A stretch of DNA of 64,000 bases, from contig CAZLXI010000011.1 in assembly GCA_964563435.1 (NCBI GenBank), positions 1-64,000 on the forward strand, written 5' to 3'. Position 1 is the first letter of the stretch; every line of letters begins with the position of its first letter. The notes under the pieces were generated by a model, which was given only the letters and a program-made list of their open reading frames with translations, searched no databases and was not told where the DNA came from. Of the stretch, positions 35,274 through 44,371 are shown in pieces. This DNA comes from Leadbetterella sp964563435. Lineage in GTDB: Bacteria > Bacteroidota > Bacteroidia > Cytophagales > Spirosomataceae. Both the position numbers and the translations under genes were made by a program.

Positions 35274-36173
35274 GTGCTGTTGAGATACCTGACCGTCATA
35301 CTTCTTTCCCTCTCCCTGCAATCCTGCTGCTGGTTCAGAAACTGTGACGATCCGGTACCACCGGGCGATACATTTCCTGAATTTGAGAGCACGCCTGAAA
35401 TGGCCCGGGTGAACGTGAATCACCTGGATGAAGTATCCGGAATGGCCCCTTCATTCCACTTCCCCGGCCATCTCTGGCTGATGGAAGACAGCGGCTCCGA
35501 GCCCAAGATAGACCTGCTGCGGAACGATGGTACCTATATCCGGAAAGTAAGCTTTGCCGGAGCCAACCGCGACTGGGAAGACATGGCCATCGGCCCCGGT
35601 CCGGAAGCCGGCCGGAATTACATCTATATCGGGGAGATCGGGGATAACAATGCCGTATACGGCGACTACTACATTTATCGTTTTGAGGAGCCGGCAGAAG
35701 GGCAGAGTACAGTACATACTTTTGACACGATCCACTTCCGGTATCCCAACAATGAATCTTATGATGCCGAAACGCTGATGGTGGACCCGTCTAGCCGCGA
35801 CATCTATATCATTACCAAAAACCAGCTGAATGTGCGGGTATACCGCCTGCCCTATCCCCAGAATACTTCCTCGCTTAATGTGGCCGAATTCATGGGTGCC
35901 ATCAAATACTTCCTGATCGTGAGCGGGGATATCTCTCCCGACGGCAACGAAATTCTGCTGAAGGCCTACAATGCCATTTATTACTGGAAAAGGAAGCCGG
36001 GAGAGACCCTTTACCAGGTGCTGAGCCGCACCCACGACCTGAGTGCACCCTACATCATAGAGCCCCAGGGAGAATCTGTGTGTTGGGATACGGAGGCCCG
36101 GGGATACTATACAATGAGCGAACGGGCTACCGGTTCGGAAGCGCCGCCGCTTTATTATTACAGGAAAAAATGA
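35274..36173 (+). CDS. Lipoprotein with beta-propeller-like character
   Basis: 299 residues from a GTG start (35274). The lipobox is LSLQSC (Cys17) in a normal lipoprotein signal. The mature protein contains repeating strand motifs ('LWLMEDSGSEPKIDLLRNDG', 'DWEDMAIGPGP', 'YIYIGEIGDN', 'AETLMVDPSSRDIYIITK'), resembling a propeller such as NHL- or phytase-like proteins. I see no catalytic signature and do not recognise a named family. It follows hemH closely on the same strand, which may mean co-transcription, but there is no functional link visible. Confidence 0.75.
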   Translation: MLLRYLTVILLSLSLQSCCWFRNCDDPVPPGDTFPEFESTPEMARVNVNHLDEVSGMAPSFHFPGHLWLMEDSGSEPKIDLLRNDGTYIRKVSFAGANRDWEDMAIGPGPEAGRNYIYIGEIGDNNAVYGDYYIYRFEEPAEGQSTVHTFDTIHFRYPNNESYDAETLMVDPSSRDIYIITKNQLNVRVYRLPYPQNTSSLNVAEFMGAIKYFLIVSGDISPDGNEILLKAYNAIYYWKRKPGETLYQVLSRTHDLSAPYIIEPQGESVCWDTEARGYYTMSERATGSEAPPLYYYRKK

Positions 36174-36285
36174 GGGTATCTGAAAAGTGCTCCCGGTTTG
36201 AAAATACTGACGTTATACGGGGATAAAAAAGAATAACCCGGAGGCCGTCTGTCCGCCAAAGCAAAACAGACAGACCTCACGGGAA

Positions 36286-36711
36286 TTATTCAACCGTCTT
36301 TTCCAAAGAATATCTTGCTTCCGTACGCTGGATCACATAGGAGATATCTTCACCGCAACCCGTCACCACTACCTTTAAATGCCGGGCAGAAGGATAACTC
36401 AGATCGAGGTGGCGTCTGAACTTCCCGGAGGTGGTGGTCTCGTGGTACCATACCTTCCCCCGGTCGTCTGTAACGCTGATCCGGTACCGCACCCCTTCGG
36501 GATTATCGATTGACAGTTTAAAGACGCCGTCCTTCATTACATAACCGCTTACCGCACTTTTATTTATTACCCCGTCTTTTGTTAGCGGCACAGCGGAATC
36601 AGAAAATGAAACGGGCTGCGCATATCCCGTGTTTGCCAACAAAAGTACCACTACTGCCGGTTTCAGGCTCGCCCCCTTTAACCTCTGAAAGATGTTTGAT
36701 CGCTTTTTCAT
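36286..36711 (-). CDS. Small exported beta-sandwich protein
   Basis: 141 residues with a signal peptide (about 1-32, ending 'ANTGYAQ'). The remaining 110 residues look like one Ig-like domain ('GVFKLSIDNPEGVRYRISV', 'DRGKVWYHETTTSGKFRR', 'LKVVVTGCGEDISYVI'). The layout resembles the other small exported protein at 40148, and the two may be distant relatives. No active site is evident. It is separated from the divergent LytS-type kinase gene by 240 bases and from the preceding lipoprotein by about 110. Confidence 0.7.
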   Translation of the reverse strand: MKKRSNIFQRLKGASLKPAVVVLLLANTGYAQPVSFSDSAVPLTKDGVINKSAVSGYVMKDGVFKLSIDNPEGVRYRISVTDDRGKVWYHETTTSGKFRRHLDLSYPSARHLKVVVTGCGEDISYVIQRTEARYSLEKTVE

Positions 36712-36924
36712 AATTTTTTCTCTTTAATCCTGTACAAATTAAAGGGGGAAAAAACATCCTTTTTTTTATTTTAGACGAGTGACGCCCTTTCCTTACCACA
36801 CATCCTTTTCCCGGCATTCAGTACCGTTCGTCAGGAAATTATGCTGTTAACAGGAAGAAAGTCCATTGGGGAGGGTTTTATGGTCGTTTGTCGAAGAAAT
36901 AAGCTTCGTCCGTTAAATTCGGCT

Positions 36925-36932
36925 TATCTTTG
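36925..36932 (+). promoter_or_regulatory. TAnnTTTG box upstream of the LytS-type kinase
   Basis: TATCTTTG lies 20 bases before the ATG at 36952. A TTTG lies 34 bases further upstream, too far to count as a good -33 box. Confidence 0.4.
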
Positions 36933-36951
36933 ACCGCTAATATGTAGGCCT

Positions 36952-37998
36952 ATGCTGCTAAAGTTAAATGAGATATCGTATCGCCAAACCCGGATCCAGG
37001 CCCTGTTCTGGGTAAGCTACTTTCTCTTTGAATGGCTGAATAACGGGGCCCATATGAATGACTTTGAGTGGAGCTTCTGCACTATTCTACTGAACCTGCC
37101 CCTGATCATGGTCGCCGCTTACTGGCACCTGTACATTACTATAAGCCGGTTTCTGCTGAAAGGGCAGATCGTCTCCTTTCTGTTAAGCCTTTCGGCGGGC
37201 GTCATTGTTTTCGGGATTTTAAGAAGGTGTATCTTCTACTTCTGGCTCTATCCCCATTACTTCCCGAATGCCCTTTCCACCCCCCTTTTTTACTGGCCCA
37301 AGATCTTTCATGAATCCATGCAGCTGCACCTGGTGGTTTCGCTTTTTGTGGCCGTAGACCTGGTGCGCCATTCGCTGTACCAGCAGCAGCTCAGCGACAC
37401 CTATAAACGGGAAAAGCTGGAAGCGGAATACCGCCTTCTTCATTCGCAGGTTCAACCGCATTTCCTTTTCAACACCCTCAATAACCTGGTTTCGGTCTCC
37501 CTTCACCAGTCGGCCCGGATGCCGGACCTCCTACAGCGCCTGGCCGGACTTCTGAGCTACCAGCTTCATGAAAGTAACCAGAAGACGGTGCCGGTCAGCA
37601 AAGAGATCGAATACCTGAAAGACTATATTGCCCTCGAAAAAATAAGGTATGGGGAGCGCCTGGACGTCCAAACCAATTTCAGTGAATGGCAGGACCGGCC
37701 CGACGTCCGGATCCCGCCCATGCTGCTGCTCCCCTTTGTGGAAAATGCCTTTAAGCACGGTGCATCGCAAAGTGAAGCCGACTGCTGGATACAGATCCGC
37801 CTGCTGCTGCAGGACAGGCGCCTCCTTTTTACAGTGGAAAATTCTGTTCCTGATGAAAGTACGGTAACGTCCTCTACCGGCCTGGGTCTGAGTAATCTGA
37901 AAAAGAGGCTTGACATTCTCTTCCCGGACCAATACGATCTGATCACCCTGCGGGAAGACAGCCAGTTTCTCGCCACCTTAAAATTTACAATACGGTAA
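36952..37998 (+). CDS. LytS/YehU-type sensor histidine kinase
   Basis: 348 residues. Four membrane helices lie in residues 1-140, without a recognisable extracellular sensor domain. The catalytic part is His_kinase (PF06580) type: phosphoacceptor His170 in 'HSQVQPHFLFNTLNNL', the N-box in 'PPMLLLPFVENAFKHGA' and the G-box in 'GLGLSNLKKRLDILFPDQYD'. It overlaps the response-regulator start by one base (TAATG), so the pair is co-expressed and should signal together. The stimulus cannot be read from sequence. Gene neighbours are two small exported beta-sandwich proteins on the other strand. Confidence 0.92.
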   Translation: MLLKLNEISYRQTRIQALFWVSYFLFEWLNNGAHMNDFEWSFCTILLNLPLIMVAAYWHLYITISRFLLKGQIVSFLLSLSAGVIVFGILRRCIFYFWLYPHYFPNALSTPLFYWPKIFHESMQLHLVVSLFVAVDLVRHSLYQQQLSDTYKREKLEAEYRLLHSQVQPHFLFNTLNNLVSVSLHQSARMPDLLQRLAGLLSYQLHESNQKTVPVSKEIEYLKDYIALEKIRYGERLDVQTNFSEWQDRPDVRIPPMLLLPFVENAFKHGASQSEADCWIQIRLLLQDRRLLFTVENSVPDESTVTSSTGLGLSNLKKRLDILFPDQYDLITLREDSQFLATLKFTIR

Positions 37999-38708
37999 TG
38001 GCTATCCGGTGCTTTGTTCTCGACGATGAGCCTCTGGCTTCCGATCTGATGAAAGATTATATTGAGCGCCTGCCCGACCTCGAGCTGCTCGGCATTTCCA
38101 ACAGCCCAAGCCAGGCGCTGGGTCTCCTACAGCAAACCCCGGTCGATATCCTTTTCCTGGATATTCAGATGCCCAAACTAAGCGGGTTTGATGTGCTGCG
38201 CCCGCTAAGCTACCGGCCCAAAGTGATCTTTACCACAGCCTACCGGGAGTTTGCCCTGGACTGTTACGAATTTGATGTGGTCGATTTTCTCCTGAAGCCC
38301 GTTTCTTTTGAGCGTTTTCTTCAGGCGGTGGGGAAGGTGTACCGTTTCATGCCCGCCCTTACTGCCCTCACGGAGGTCGGCGACCCCGGGAAAAGCAGCA
38401 AAGAATACCAGTACTTTAAGGTAGACAAGGAAATGGTTAAGCTTAACCTGGAAGATATCCTTTGGGTTGAAAGTATCCGCGATTATGTCAAGATCCACAC
38501 TACCTCCGGGGTTCTGGTATCGTACCTCCGTATCAGCTACCTGGAAGAAAAGTTGCCCACAGACCGCTTTGTGCGGATCCATAAATCTTTCCTTATCTCA
38601 TTAGAACACATTCAGGCCATCAGCTCCACCTATATCCGGATCAATAATAAGGAGCTGCCCATTGGCCGCTCTTACAAAGCCCGGCTGGATGAAATCCTGA
38701 AAAGGTAG
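37998..38708 (+). CDS. LytTR-type response regulator
   Basis: 236 residues: an N-terminal receiver with phosphoacceptor Asp55 in 'ILFLDIQMPKLSG' and conserved Lys in 'LLKPVSFERF', and a C-terminal LytTR DNA-binding domain (about 135-236). Motifs of the second domain are 'VKLNLEDILWVESIRDYVKIHT' and 'FVRIHKSFLISLEHIQAI'. It is the partner of the preceding kinase. LytTR regulators bind pairs of short repeats; I did not find a convincing pair within the window. It ends three bases before the convergent ffh gene. Confidence 0.94.
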   Translation: MAIRCFVLDDEPLASDLMKDYIERLPDLELLGISNSPSQALGLLQQTPVDILFLDIQMPKLSGFDVLRPLSYRPKVIFTTAYREFALDCYEFDVVDFLLKPVSFERFLQAVGKVYRFMPALTALTEVGDPGKSSKEYQYFKVDKEMVKLNLEDILWVESIRDYVKIHTTSGVLVSYLRISYLEEKLPTDRFVRIHKSFLISLEHIQAISSTYIRINNKELPIGRSYKARLDEILKR

Positions 38709-38710
38709 GC

Positions 38711-40027
38711 CTATCGCATCGCCCGTGCCCGGTTACCCGGAGTCATTGTATTGAATTTCTTCATCATCTTCTTCATCTGCTCGAACTGCTTCAGAAGATT
38801 GTTGACTTCCTGGATGGTCCGGCCCGAACCGCCCGCAATCCGGCGCCGCCGGCTGCCGTCAATGAGATCCGGCTGGCTCCGTTCTTTCGGGGTCATGCTC
38901 CGGATAATCGATTCTATCGGTTTGAAGGAGTCATTACTGATATCTGCATCTTTAATGGCAGCGCCCATTCCCGGGATCATCCCCATCACATCTTTCAGGT
39001 TACCCATCTTCTTGATCTGCTCCAGCTGACCCAGGAAATCGTTCAGGTCAAAACTGTTTTCCCGCATCTTTTTATTCAGCTTGCGGGCTTCTTCTTCATC
39101 AAAGGCCTGCTGGGCTCTTTCCACCAGCGAGATCACGTCACCCATCCCCAGGATACGCGAGGCCATACGGTCGGGGTGGAAAATATCCAGATCCTCCATC
39201 TTCTCCCCCGTACTCATAAACTTCACGGGCTTATCTACCACGGCACGGATCGACAGGGCCGCCCCGCCGCGCGAGTCACCGTCGAGCTTGGTGAGCACCA
39301 CCCCGTCAAAATCGAGGCGGTCGTTGAAAGTCTTGGCGGTGTTCACGGCATCCTGGCCTGTCATGGAGTCAACCACAAACAGAATCTCCGACGGGTTGAT
39401 GGCCTTCTTGATGTTTTCCACTTCGGTCATCATCACCTCATCCACGGCCAGACGCCCGGCCGTATCCACGATCACAATGCTCCTGCCTTTTGCTTTAGCC
39501 TCCGCCACGGCATTGCGGGCTATGCTTACCGCATCTTTATTTTCAGGCTCGGCATACACCTCCACGCCCGTCTGTTCGCCCAGCACCTGCAGCTGCGTAA
39601 TGGCCGCGGGGCGGTACACGTCGGCCGCCACGAGCATCACCTGCTTGCCCTGTTTCTTCAGATAGGCGGCAAATTTCCCGGAAAAGGTGGTCTTACCCGA
39701 ACCCTGCAAACCGGCGATCAGCACCACAGCCGGCGAGCCTTTAAGATTCACCGTCTCCGCCTGGCCGCCCATCAGGGCCGTAAGCTCCTCCTGCACGATC
39801 TTCACAAAGAGCTGTCCGGGCTCTACGGCGATCATCACCTTGCGGTCAATGGCCTCCTGCTTCACCCGGTCGGTCACCTCCCTGGCCACCTTATAGTTTA
39901 CGTCGGCATCCATTAAGGCCCGGCGGATCTCCTTCACCGTACTGGCAATATTGATGTCGGTGATCTTTCCCTTCCCTTTCAGCGTTTTAAACGCTCCGTT
40001 TAGCTTATCCTGAAGACTCTGAAACAT
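38711..40027 (-). CDS. ffh: Signal recognition particle protein Ffh
   Basis: 438 residues from the ATG at 40027 (MFQSLQDKLNGAFKTLKGKG). The frame extends to 40093, but the family begins here. Ffh binds signal sequences and SRP RNA and docks to FtsY. The NG GTPase domain is complete: 'LIAGLQGSGKTTFSGKFAA' (P-loop), 'DTAGRLAVD' and 'VLTKLDGDSRGGAAL'. The methionine-rich M domain begins about 325, including 'MGMIPGMGAAIKD' and the RNA-binding 'GSRRRRIAGGSG'. It is a single-gene unit in this window. No SRP RNA gene was found nearby. Confidence 0.96.
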   Translation of the reverse strand: MFQSLQDKLNGAFKTLKGKGKITDINIASTVKEIRRALMDADVNYKVAREVTDRVKQEAIDRKVMIAVEPGQLFVKIVQEELTALMGGQAETVNLKGSPAVVLIAGLQGSGKTTFSGKFAAYLKKQGKQVMLVAADVYRPAAITQLQVLGEQTGVEVYAEPENKDAVSIARNAVAEAKAKGRSIVIVDTAGRLAVDEVMMTEVENIKKAINPSEILFVVDSMTGQDAVNTAKTFNDRLDFDGVVLTKLDGDSRGGAALSIRAVVDKPVKFMSTGEKMEDLDIFHPDRMASRILGMGDVISLVERAQQAFDEEEARKLNKKMRENSFDLNDFLGQLEQIKKMGNLKDVMGMIPGMGAAIKDADISNDSFKPIESIIRSMTPKERSQPDLIDGSRRRRIAGGSGRTIQEVNNLLKQFEQMKKMMKKFNTMTPGNRARAMR

Positions 40028-40101
40028 ATCTTTTCTGAAAAAATGGAGTGCAAATTTAGGTAAAATATCGGATATTTTCCCGGCGCCGGGCAAAAAGAAA
40101 A

Positions 40102-40125
40102 GGGCCGGAGCAAACGCTCCGACCC
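40102..40125 (-). terminator. Terminator of the small exported protein gene
   Basis: Ten-base arms GGGCCGGAGC / GCTCCGACCC (40102-40111, 40116-40125; one G-U pair) with an AAAC loop. On the minus strand it is followed by TTTTCTTTTT, a good U-tract. It lies between the exported-protein stop (40148) and the ffh gene. Confidence 0.88.
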
Positions 40126-40147
40126 CTCCCCGGTCTCACAACCTGTC

Positions 40148-40498
40148 TTAGTTTACTGATGCTACTCTGTTGATAGTAGTATTGATTTTAACTTCTTTGG
40201 AGATCACTTTTTTGTCTACTTTGACTTCAAAAGTATAAGATCCGTCAGGGAAACCGACCAGGCTGTACACTTTAACAAAAGCGGGAGCTTCACCGATAAA
40301 TTCCCTGTAAATAACCTCACCTGCCGAGTTTTTGATCAGCACGGTTCCTTTTTCAGCCAGCTCGGGAATAGTCAGTTTGAATTTCAGACCATCTAATGCC
40401 TTCACTTCCACTTTCGCAGGAGCTACAGGTAATAACCCGTTGGCAAATGAAGTACTCACTCCTGCGAATAACGCCAATGCGATTACAAGCTTTTTCAT
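40148..40498 (-). CDS. Small exported protein with a strong promoter
   Basis: 116 residues. A signal peptide 'MKKLVIALALFAGVSTSFA' is followed by about 95 residues that form one beta-sandwich ('AKVEVKALDGLKFKLTIPEL', 'KGTVLIKNSAGEVIYREF', 'DGSYTFEVKVDKKVISKEVK'). Such small exported proteins are abundant in Bacteroidota. The clear promoter, the 50-base leader and the strong terminator suggest high expression as a single gene. It resembles the 36286 protein in length and fold prediction. Function unknown. Confidence 0.78.
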   Translation of the reverse strand: MKKLVIALALFAGVSTSFANGLLPVAPAKVEVKALDGLKFKLTIPELAEKGTVLIKNSAGEVIYREFIGEAPAFVKVYSLVGFPDGSYTFEVKVDKKVISKEVKINTTINRVASVN

Positions 40499-40870
40499 AA
40501 TAAATTTGGTTTTTTGATTATGTAATTAATTTCGTTTAATGCGTCTTTGACATTACAAAGGTATATAACCTACTTAATACGTGTCAATTAGCTTTAAAAA
40601 GTTCCTTCCAGGATGCTACGAAAATATTGGAATAATACCATGATTATTGGAAAAATACAAGCATTCGTTCAAAATGTCATAGGATATGCTTTTTTGCTGA
40701 TTTTCAGTCAATTGTATTTAAACAAGAAAAGTATAGGACTTCAGATAAAATAGTGAAATTCTATCCGGGCATTTTTAAAAGTACCCTTTCCAAAAAACGG
40801 AACTCAAAAAACAGTTAATCCGCTTGTTTTTGATCTTTTGCAGCGTAATTTTCACTTTTTAAAGTTTCCA
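40499..40870. other. Intergenic region between divergent genes
   Basis: About 370 AT-rich bases between the small exported protein (-) and the MFS transporter (+). The minus-strand promoter occupies 40556-40587. I see no hairpin, repeat or coding frame in the rest, and no clear promoter box for the transporter. Confidence 0.5.
40556..40587 (-). promoter_or_regulatory. Promoter TTG-N21-TACCTTTG
   Basis: On the minus strand TTG (complement of 40585-40587) and TACCTTTG (complement of 40556-40563) are 21 bases apart, a full match to the Bacteroidota consensus. It is about 58 bases upstream of the start of the small exported protein gene. Confidence 0.8.
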
Positions 40871-42358
40871 ATGAAAAAACCTGACCTTTCTTTCTGGCAA
40901 ATCTGGAACATGAGCTTCGGATTTTTAGGCATCCAGTTCGGATTTGCACTTCAGAATGCCAATACCTCGCGGATCTTCGAAACCCTCGGCGCCGATGTGG
41001 ACAAGATCGGCCTTTACTGGCTGGCAGCGCCCGTGACCGGACTGCTGGTTCAGCCCATTGTAGGCTATTTTTCGGACAAAACCTGGACCCGCTTCGGCCG
41101 CCGGAAGCCCTACTTCATGATCGGCGCCCTGCTGGCCTCCCTGTCGCTCTTTATCATGCCCAATTCCCCTGCCCTCTGGGTGGCTATCGGTACCCTCTGG
41201 ATGATGGACAGCTCCATCAATATCACCATGGAGCCGTTCCGCGCGTTTGTAGGCGACAATCTCAATGAAAAGCAACGCCCTCTGGGCTTCTTTACCCAAA
41301 GCTTCTTTATCGGGGTGGGGGCGGTAGTGGGCTCTGCCCTGCCCTATATTTTTTCCAACTGGATCGGGCTTTCCAATGTGGCTGAAGCCGGCCTGATACC
41401 CGAATCTGTCAAGTGGTCGTTCTATTGCGGCGGCATCGTTTTTCTGCTCGCGGTACTGTGGACGGTCTTCCGGTCCGCCGAATATTCACCGGAAGAATTG
41501 GAAAGATTTGAAGGGAATGTGTCCGGTGAAGTGACAGCCACCCCTGTTTCTATACGGAAGCAGGTTGCTTACGGCCTGGCTTTTATGACGCTGGGACTGC
41601 TCACCTGGCAGCTGATCCGGGTCAATGACCTCGACAAAGAGCTGCTTATCCTCTCCGGCGGGTTGGCCATGACCGGCCTTTTGTTTCTTCTGGCGGGCCT
41701 GCTGAGGCAAAACCGCATTTCCAACGGATTCACCGACATCATTACCGGCCTGCTCGACATGCCGGCTACGATGAAGCAGCTGGCCCTGGTGCAGTTTTTC
41801 ACCTGGTTTGCCCTCTTTGCCATGTGGATCTATACCACCCAGGCAGTTACGGGACATGTGTTTGATTCCCATGACCCTACCTCAAAGGTCTATAACGATG
41901 CGGCTGACTGGGTATCGATCATGTTTGCCTTTTATAGCCTGGTATGCGCTGTGGCTGCTTTTGCCCTGCCGAAACTGGTGAGCCTCATCGGTAACCGCAA
42001 GGCCCACCTGTTGGCGCTGACCCTTGGTGGACTGGGGCTCATCTCTATCTATTTTGCTACCGGCCGCACCCACCTCATCCTGGCCATGATTGGCGTAGGG
42101 ATAGCCTGGGCGAGCATTCTTTCGGTGCCTTATACGCTCCTGTCCAATGCCCTCCCGGCAGCCCGGATGGGGTATTACATGGGGGTGTTCAACTTCTTTA
42201 TCGTTATCCCCCAGATCGTGGCAGGCACTATTCTGGGCTTTGTGCTAAAGACTTTTTTTGGCAGCGAGCCGGTTTATGCCCTCATTATAGGCGGGGTATC
42301 CATGATCGTGGCAGGAATACTCACCCTGTTTGTGCGGGCCTCACGGACGGCATCCTGA
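40871..42358 (+). CDS. MFS transporter, SLC45/sugar:cation symporter-like
   Basis: 495 residues from the ATG at 40871 (MKKPDLSFWQIWNMSFGFLG); an in-frame ATG at 40838 exists but lengthens the polar N-terminus without support. About 12 transmembrane helices with the MFS loop 'DKTWTRFGRRKPYFMIGALLA' (2-3 loop). The N-terminus 'FGIQFGFALQNANTSRIF'-like region and the 'WVAIGTLWMMDSSINITMEPFR' stretch match the SLC45/sucrose-transporter-like group. A sugar:proton symport role is likely by family. Its 3' end overlaps the convergent glycosyltransferase gene by 85 bases. Confidence 0.88.
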   Translation: MKKPDLSFWQIWNMSFGFLGIQFGFALQNANTSRIFETLGADVDKIGLYWLAAPVTGLLVQPIVGYFSDKTWTRFGRRKPYFMIGALLASLSLFIMPNSPALWVAIGTLWMMDSSINITMEPFRAFVGDNLNEKQRPLGFFTQSFFIGVGAVVGSALPYIFSNWIGLSNVAEAGLIPESVKWSFYCGGIVFLLAVLWTVFRSAEYSPEELERFEGNVSGEVTATPVSIRKQVAYGLAFMTLGLLTWQLIRVNDLDKELLILSGGLAMTGLLFLLAGLLRQNRISNGFTDIITGLLDMPATMKQLALVQFFTWFALFAMWIYTTQAVTGHVFDSHDPTSKVYNDAADWVSIMFAFYSLVCAVAAFALPKLVSLIGNRKAHLLALTLGGLGLISIYFATGRTHLILAMIGVGIAWASILSVPYTLLSNALPAARMGYYMGVFNFFIVIPQIVAGTILGFVLKTFFGSEPVYALIIGGVSMIVAGILTLFVRASRTAS

Positions 42359-43428
42359 GGGGAACGGGCGATCTCCCGGAAGAACACGCGACCGGCCTTT
42401 TCCACCCACGCCTTAAATTCGGGGCGACGGCTCCGGTAACGCGTTATAAATTCGGGGAAAGGTTCTGCATCAAAAGAGGTGCTGTAAATTCCGGCGCCCG
42501 ACCGTTGGGCGTCGAGCGCATTACAGGTTTGTTCATAGTGCTTTCGTAAAGGTACCATCAGAACGGGCTTGCCCAAGAGCATGGCTTCGCAAACCGCCTC
42601 AAAGCCGGCCGTGGAGATCAGCCCCCGGCATGAGCTCATCATGGCCAGGAACTTCTCCGGGTCTATGGTATGAAAATACAGATTTTCCGAAACCGGGCCT
42701 CCGGTCGGGCGGTCACTGAAGCAATGGATCTTTATCCCGGGGTTTTTCTTTTGCCAGGCCACGATCTCTTCCACCATGACTTCCTGGGTAACATATGCCA
42801 GGAAAAAATCACCGGCTTCCGTGTTCAGCTCCATCAAGCGCTGCCGCAAAAGGGGGGGCATGAAGAAGATCCTGCGTTGCCTGTCGGGTTCACCGTCGTA
42901 AAAAGACAGGGCCAGCTTCTTCTCCGAACCCCAGGCCGTGATCCGGGAATTAAGGTTCACGATCAGGCGGTTCAGGCGGTTACCCGGCGGATGTTCGAAG
43001 TGCCGGTGCAACATCAGGTATTGATGGGCCACACAGATCATGGGGCACTTTTTGCGGAAGAGAAACTGGTGAATACCGGCCAGGGTATCGTAAAAGTTAA
43101 TGATGACATCCGGTTTTTTCTCCTGCACCACCCGCCGGATCCTGAAAAGGCTGGCGGTATACTCAGGAATATTTCTACCTGCCCCATACAGGGTTTTGGG
43201 AAGGGAAAGCGCTTTGGTTTTCCGGTTGTAAGCCAGCACTGGACTGGCGAAGGGGATGATCTCTGCCGGAAATGAGCGCCTGAAAAAATCCTGGATCCGT
43301 TGGCCGCAACCCGAGCCCACCAGGGCCCCGATGACGTCATGGCCCTCTTTCTCTATGATCTCTGCCAGGGCAATGGCCTGGGTCAGATGCCCCCGCCCTT
43401 CTCCCTGAACTATGAACAGAAACTTCAT
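42274..43428 (-). CDS. Glycosyltransferase, MurG-like (GT28-type fold)
   Basis: 384 residues. The start 'MKFLFIVQGEGRGHLTQAIALA' shows the 'GxGHxxxA' opening of GT-B/GT28-like enzymes, and the C-terminal half has 'CRGLISTAGFEAVCEAMLLGKPVLMVPL', the nucleotide-sugar-binding signature. The substrate is not readable; membrane glycolipid synthesis is a fair guess. The ATG overlaps the upstream phosphoesterase stop by four bases (ATGA), so the two are one operon. The last 28 codons lie antisense to the end of the MFS transporter gene. Confidence 0.85.
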   Translation of the reverse strand: MKFLFIVQGEGRGHLTQAIALAEIIEKEGHDVIGALVGSGCGQRIQDFFRRSFPAEIIPFASPVLAYNRKTKALSLPKTLYGAGRNIPEYTASLFRIRRVVQEKKPDVIINFYDTLAGIHQFLFRKKCPMICVAHQYLMLHRHFEHPPGNRLNRLIVNLNSRITAWGSEKKLALSFYDGEPDRQRRIFFMPPLLRQRLMELNTEAGDFFLAYVTQEVMVEEIVAWQKKNPGIKIHCFSDRPTGGPVSENLYFHTIDPEKFLAMMSSCRGLISTAGFEAVCEAMLLGKPVLMVPLRKHYEQTCNALDAQRSGAGIYSTSFDAEPFPEFITRYRSRRPEFKAWVEKAGRVFFREIARSPQDAVREARTNRVSIPATIMDTPPIMRA

Positions 43429-44207
43429 CCCGTTATGGCCAGTGAAAGGGTTATCTCCGGCTCTTCCTCCTTTTCCTGGAAATAGATCAGCTCCCAGTTA
43501 CCGTTATGATCTTCTACCAGCGCCGAAAGCGACTCCACCCAGTCGCCCGAATTCAGGTACAGCACCCCGTTGATATCCCGGATGGCCGGCTGATGGATAT
43601 GCCCGCAGATGATGCCGTCGCAGTCTTTTGCCTTCGCCATTTCCGCCAGCTTTTCCTCAAAGTCGGTGATGTAGCTGACCGCCTGCTTCACGGAATTCTT
43701 GATTTTTTGTGACAGGGAGTAATAAGGCAGTCCCCGGCGTGTACGGTAACGATTGTATTGCTTATTGAGCCAGAGCAGGAAGGTGTAGCCGATGTCACCG
43801 AGGTAAGCCAGCCATTTCATGTGCGAGGTTACACTGTCAAAGACATCCCCGTGCGTCACATAAAAGTTCCTTTCACCGGATTTGAGGATATAATCCCGCC
43901 GGATCTGGAAGTTCTTACCTATCGCCAGCGGAAGAATATTATCCAGGAAGTCATCGTGGTTACCCCGGATATAGATCACTTTGGTGTCGTGGCGGTCCAT
44001 CATTTTCAGCACCACCCGGAAAAACCCGGTGTGCTTTTTCTTCCAGGAACCATACTTTTTCAGCTGCCAGCCGTCAATGATGTCTCCGTTAAGAATGAGC
44101 CTGTCGCAGCGGCAGGACTTCAGAAACTCCGTCACTTCCCGGGCTTTGGATCCACCTGTGCCCAAATGAAGATCGGAAATGACTACTGTGCGATATCGGT
44201 TTTTCAT
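43425..44207 (-). CDS. Metallophosphoesterase, LpxH-like
   Basis: 260 residues from the ATG at 44207 (MKNRYRTVVISDLHLGTGG). The calcineurin-type metal-ligand motifs are in order: 'DLHLG', 'NGDIIDGW', 'IRGNHDD', 'VTHGDVFD' and 'CGHIHQP'. These are the motifs of UDP-2,3-diacylglucosamine diphosphatase (LpxH) and its Bacteroidota relatives. LpxH hydrolyses UDP-diacylglucosamine to lipid X in lipid A synthesis, but this homologue could have another diphosphate substrate. It is coupled to a glycosyltransferase gene, which points to envelope glycolipid metabolism. Confidence 0.87.
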   Translation of the reverse strand: MKNRYRTVVISDLHLGTGGSKAREVTEFLKSCRCDRLILNGDIIDGWQLKKYGSWKKKHTGFFRVVLKMMDRHDTKVIYIRGNHDDFLDNILPLAIGKNFQIRRDYILKSGERNFYVTHGDVFDSVTSHMKWLAYLGDIGYTFLLWLNKQYNRYRTRRGLPYYSLSQKIKNSVKQAVSYITDFEEKLAEMAKAKDCDGIICGHIHQPAIRDINGVLYLNSGDWVESLSALVEDHNGNWELIYFQEKEEEPEITLSLAITG

Positions 44208-44262
44208 GTACGCAAATATCTGCACCGGAAATTACCTCACAATTAACTCACCGTTAAGGGAT

Positions 44263-44371
44263 GGTTAATTATGAATGCTGAATGGTTAATTATGAATGCT
44301 GAATAGTTAATGCTAAATGCTTAATGAGATGGTAGCATCACGATCATTTACAATTCAGCATTCACAATTCC
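44263..44371. repeat. 21-base (3 x 7) tandem repeat and inverted partner
   Basis: The 21-base unit GGTTAATTATGAATGC-TGAAT occurs twice exactly (44263-44283, 44284-44304) and once diverged (44305-44325). An inverted 21-base copy lies at 44351-44371. The last base of the inverted copy is the first base of the pyk stop codon (44371-44373). It is a fourth family of seven-base-phased repeat, here between the phosphoesterase start and the pyk stop. Confidence 0.88.
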
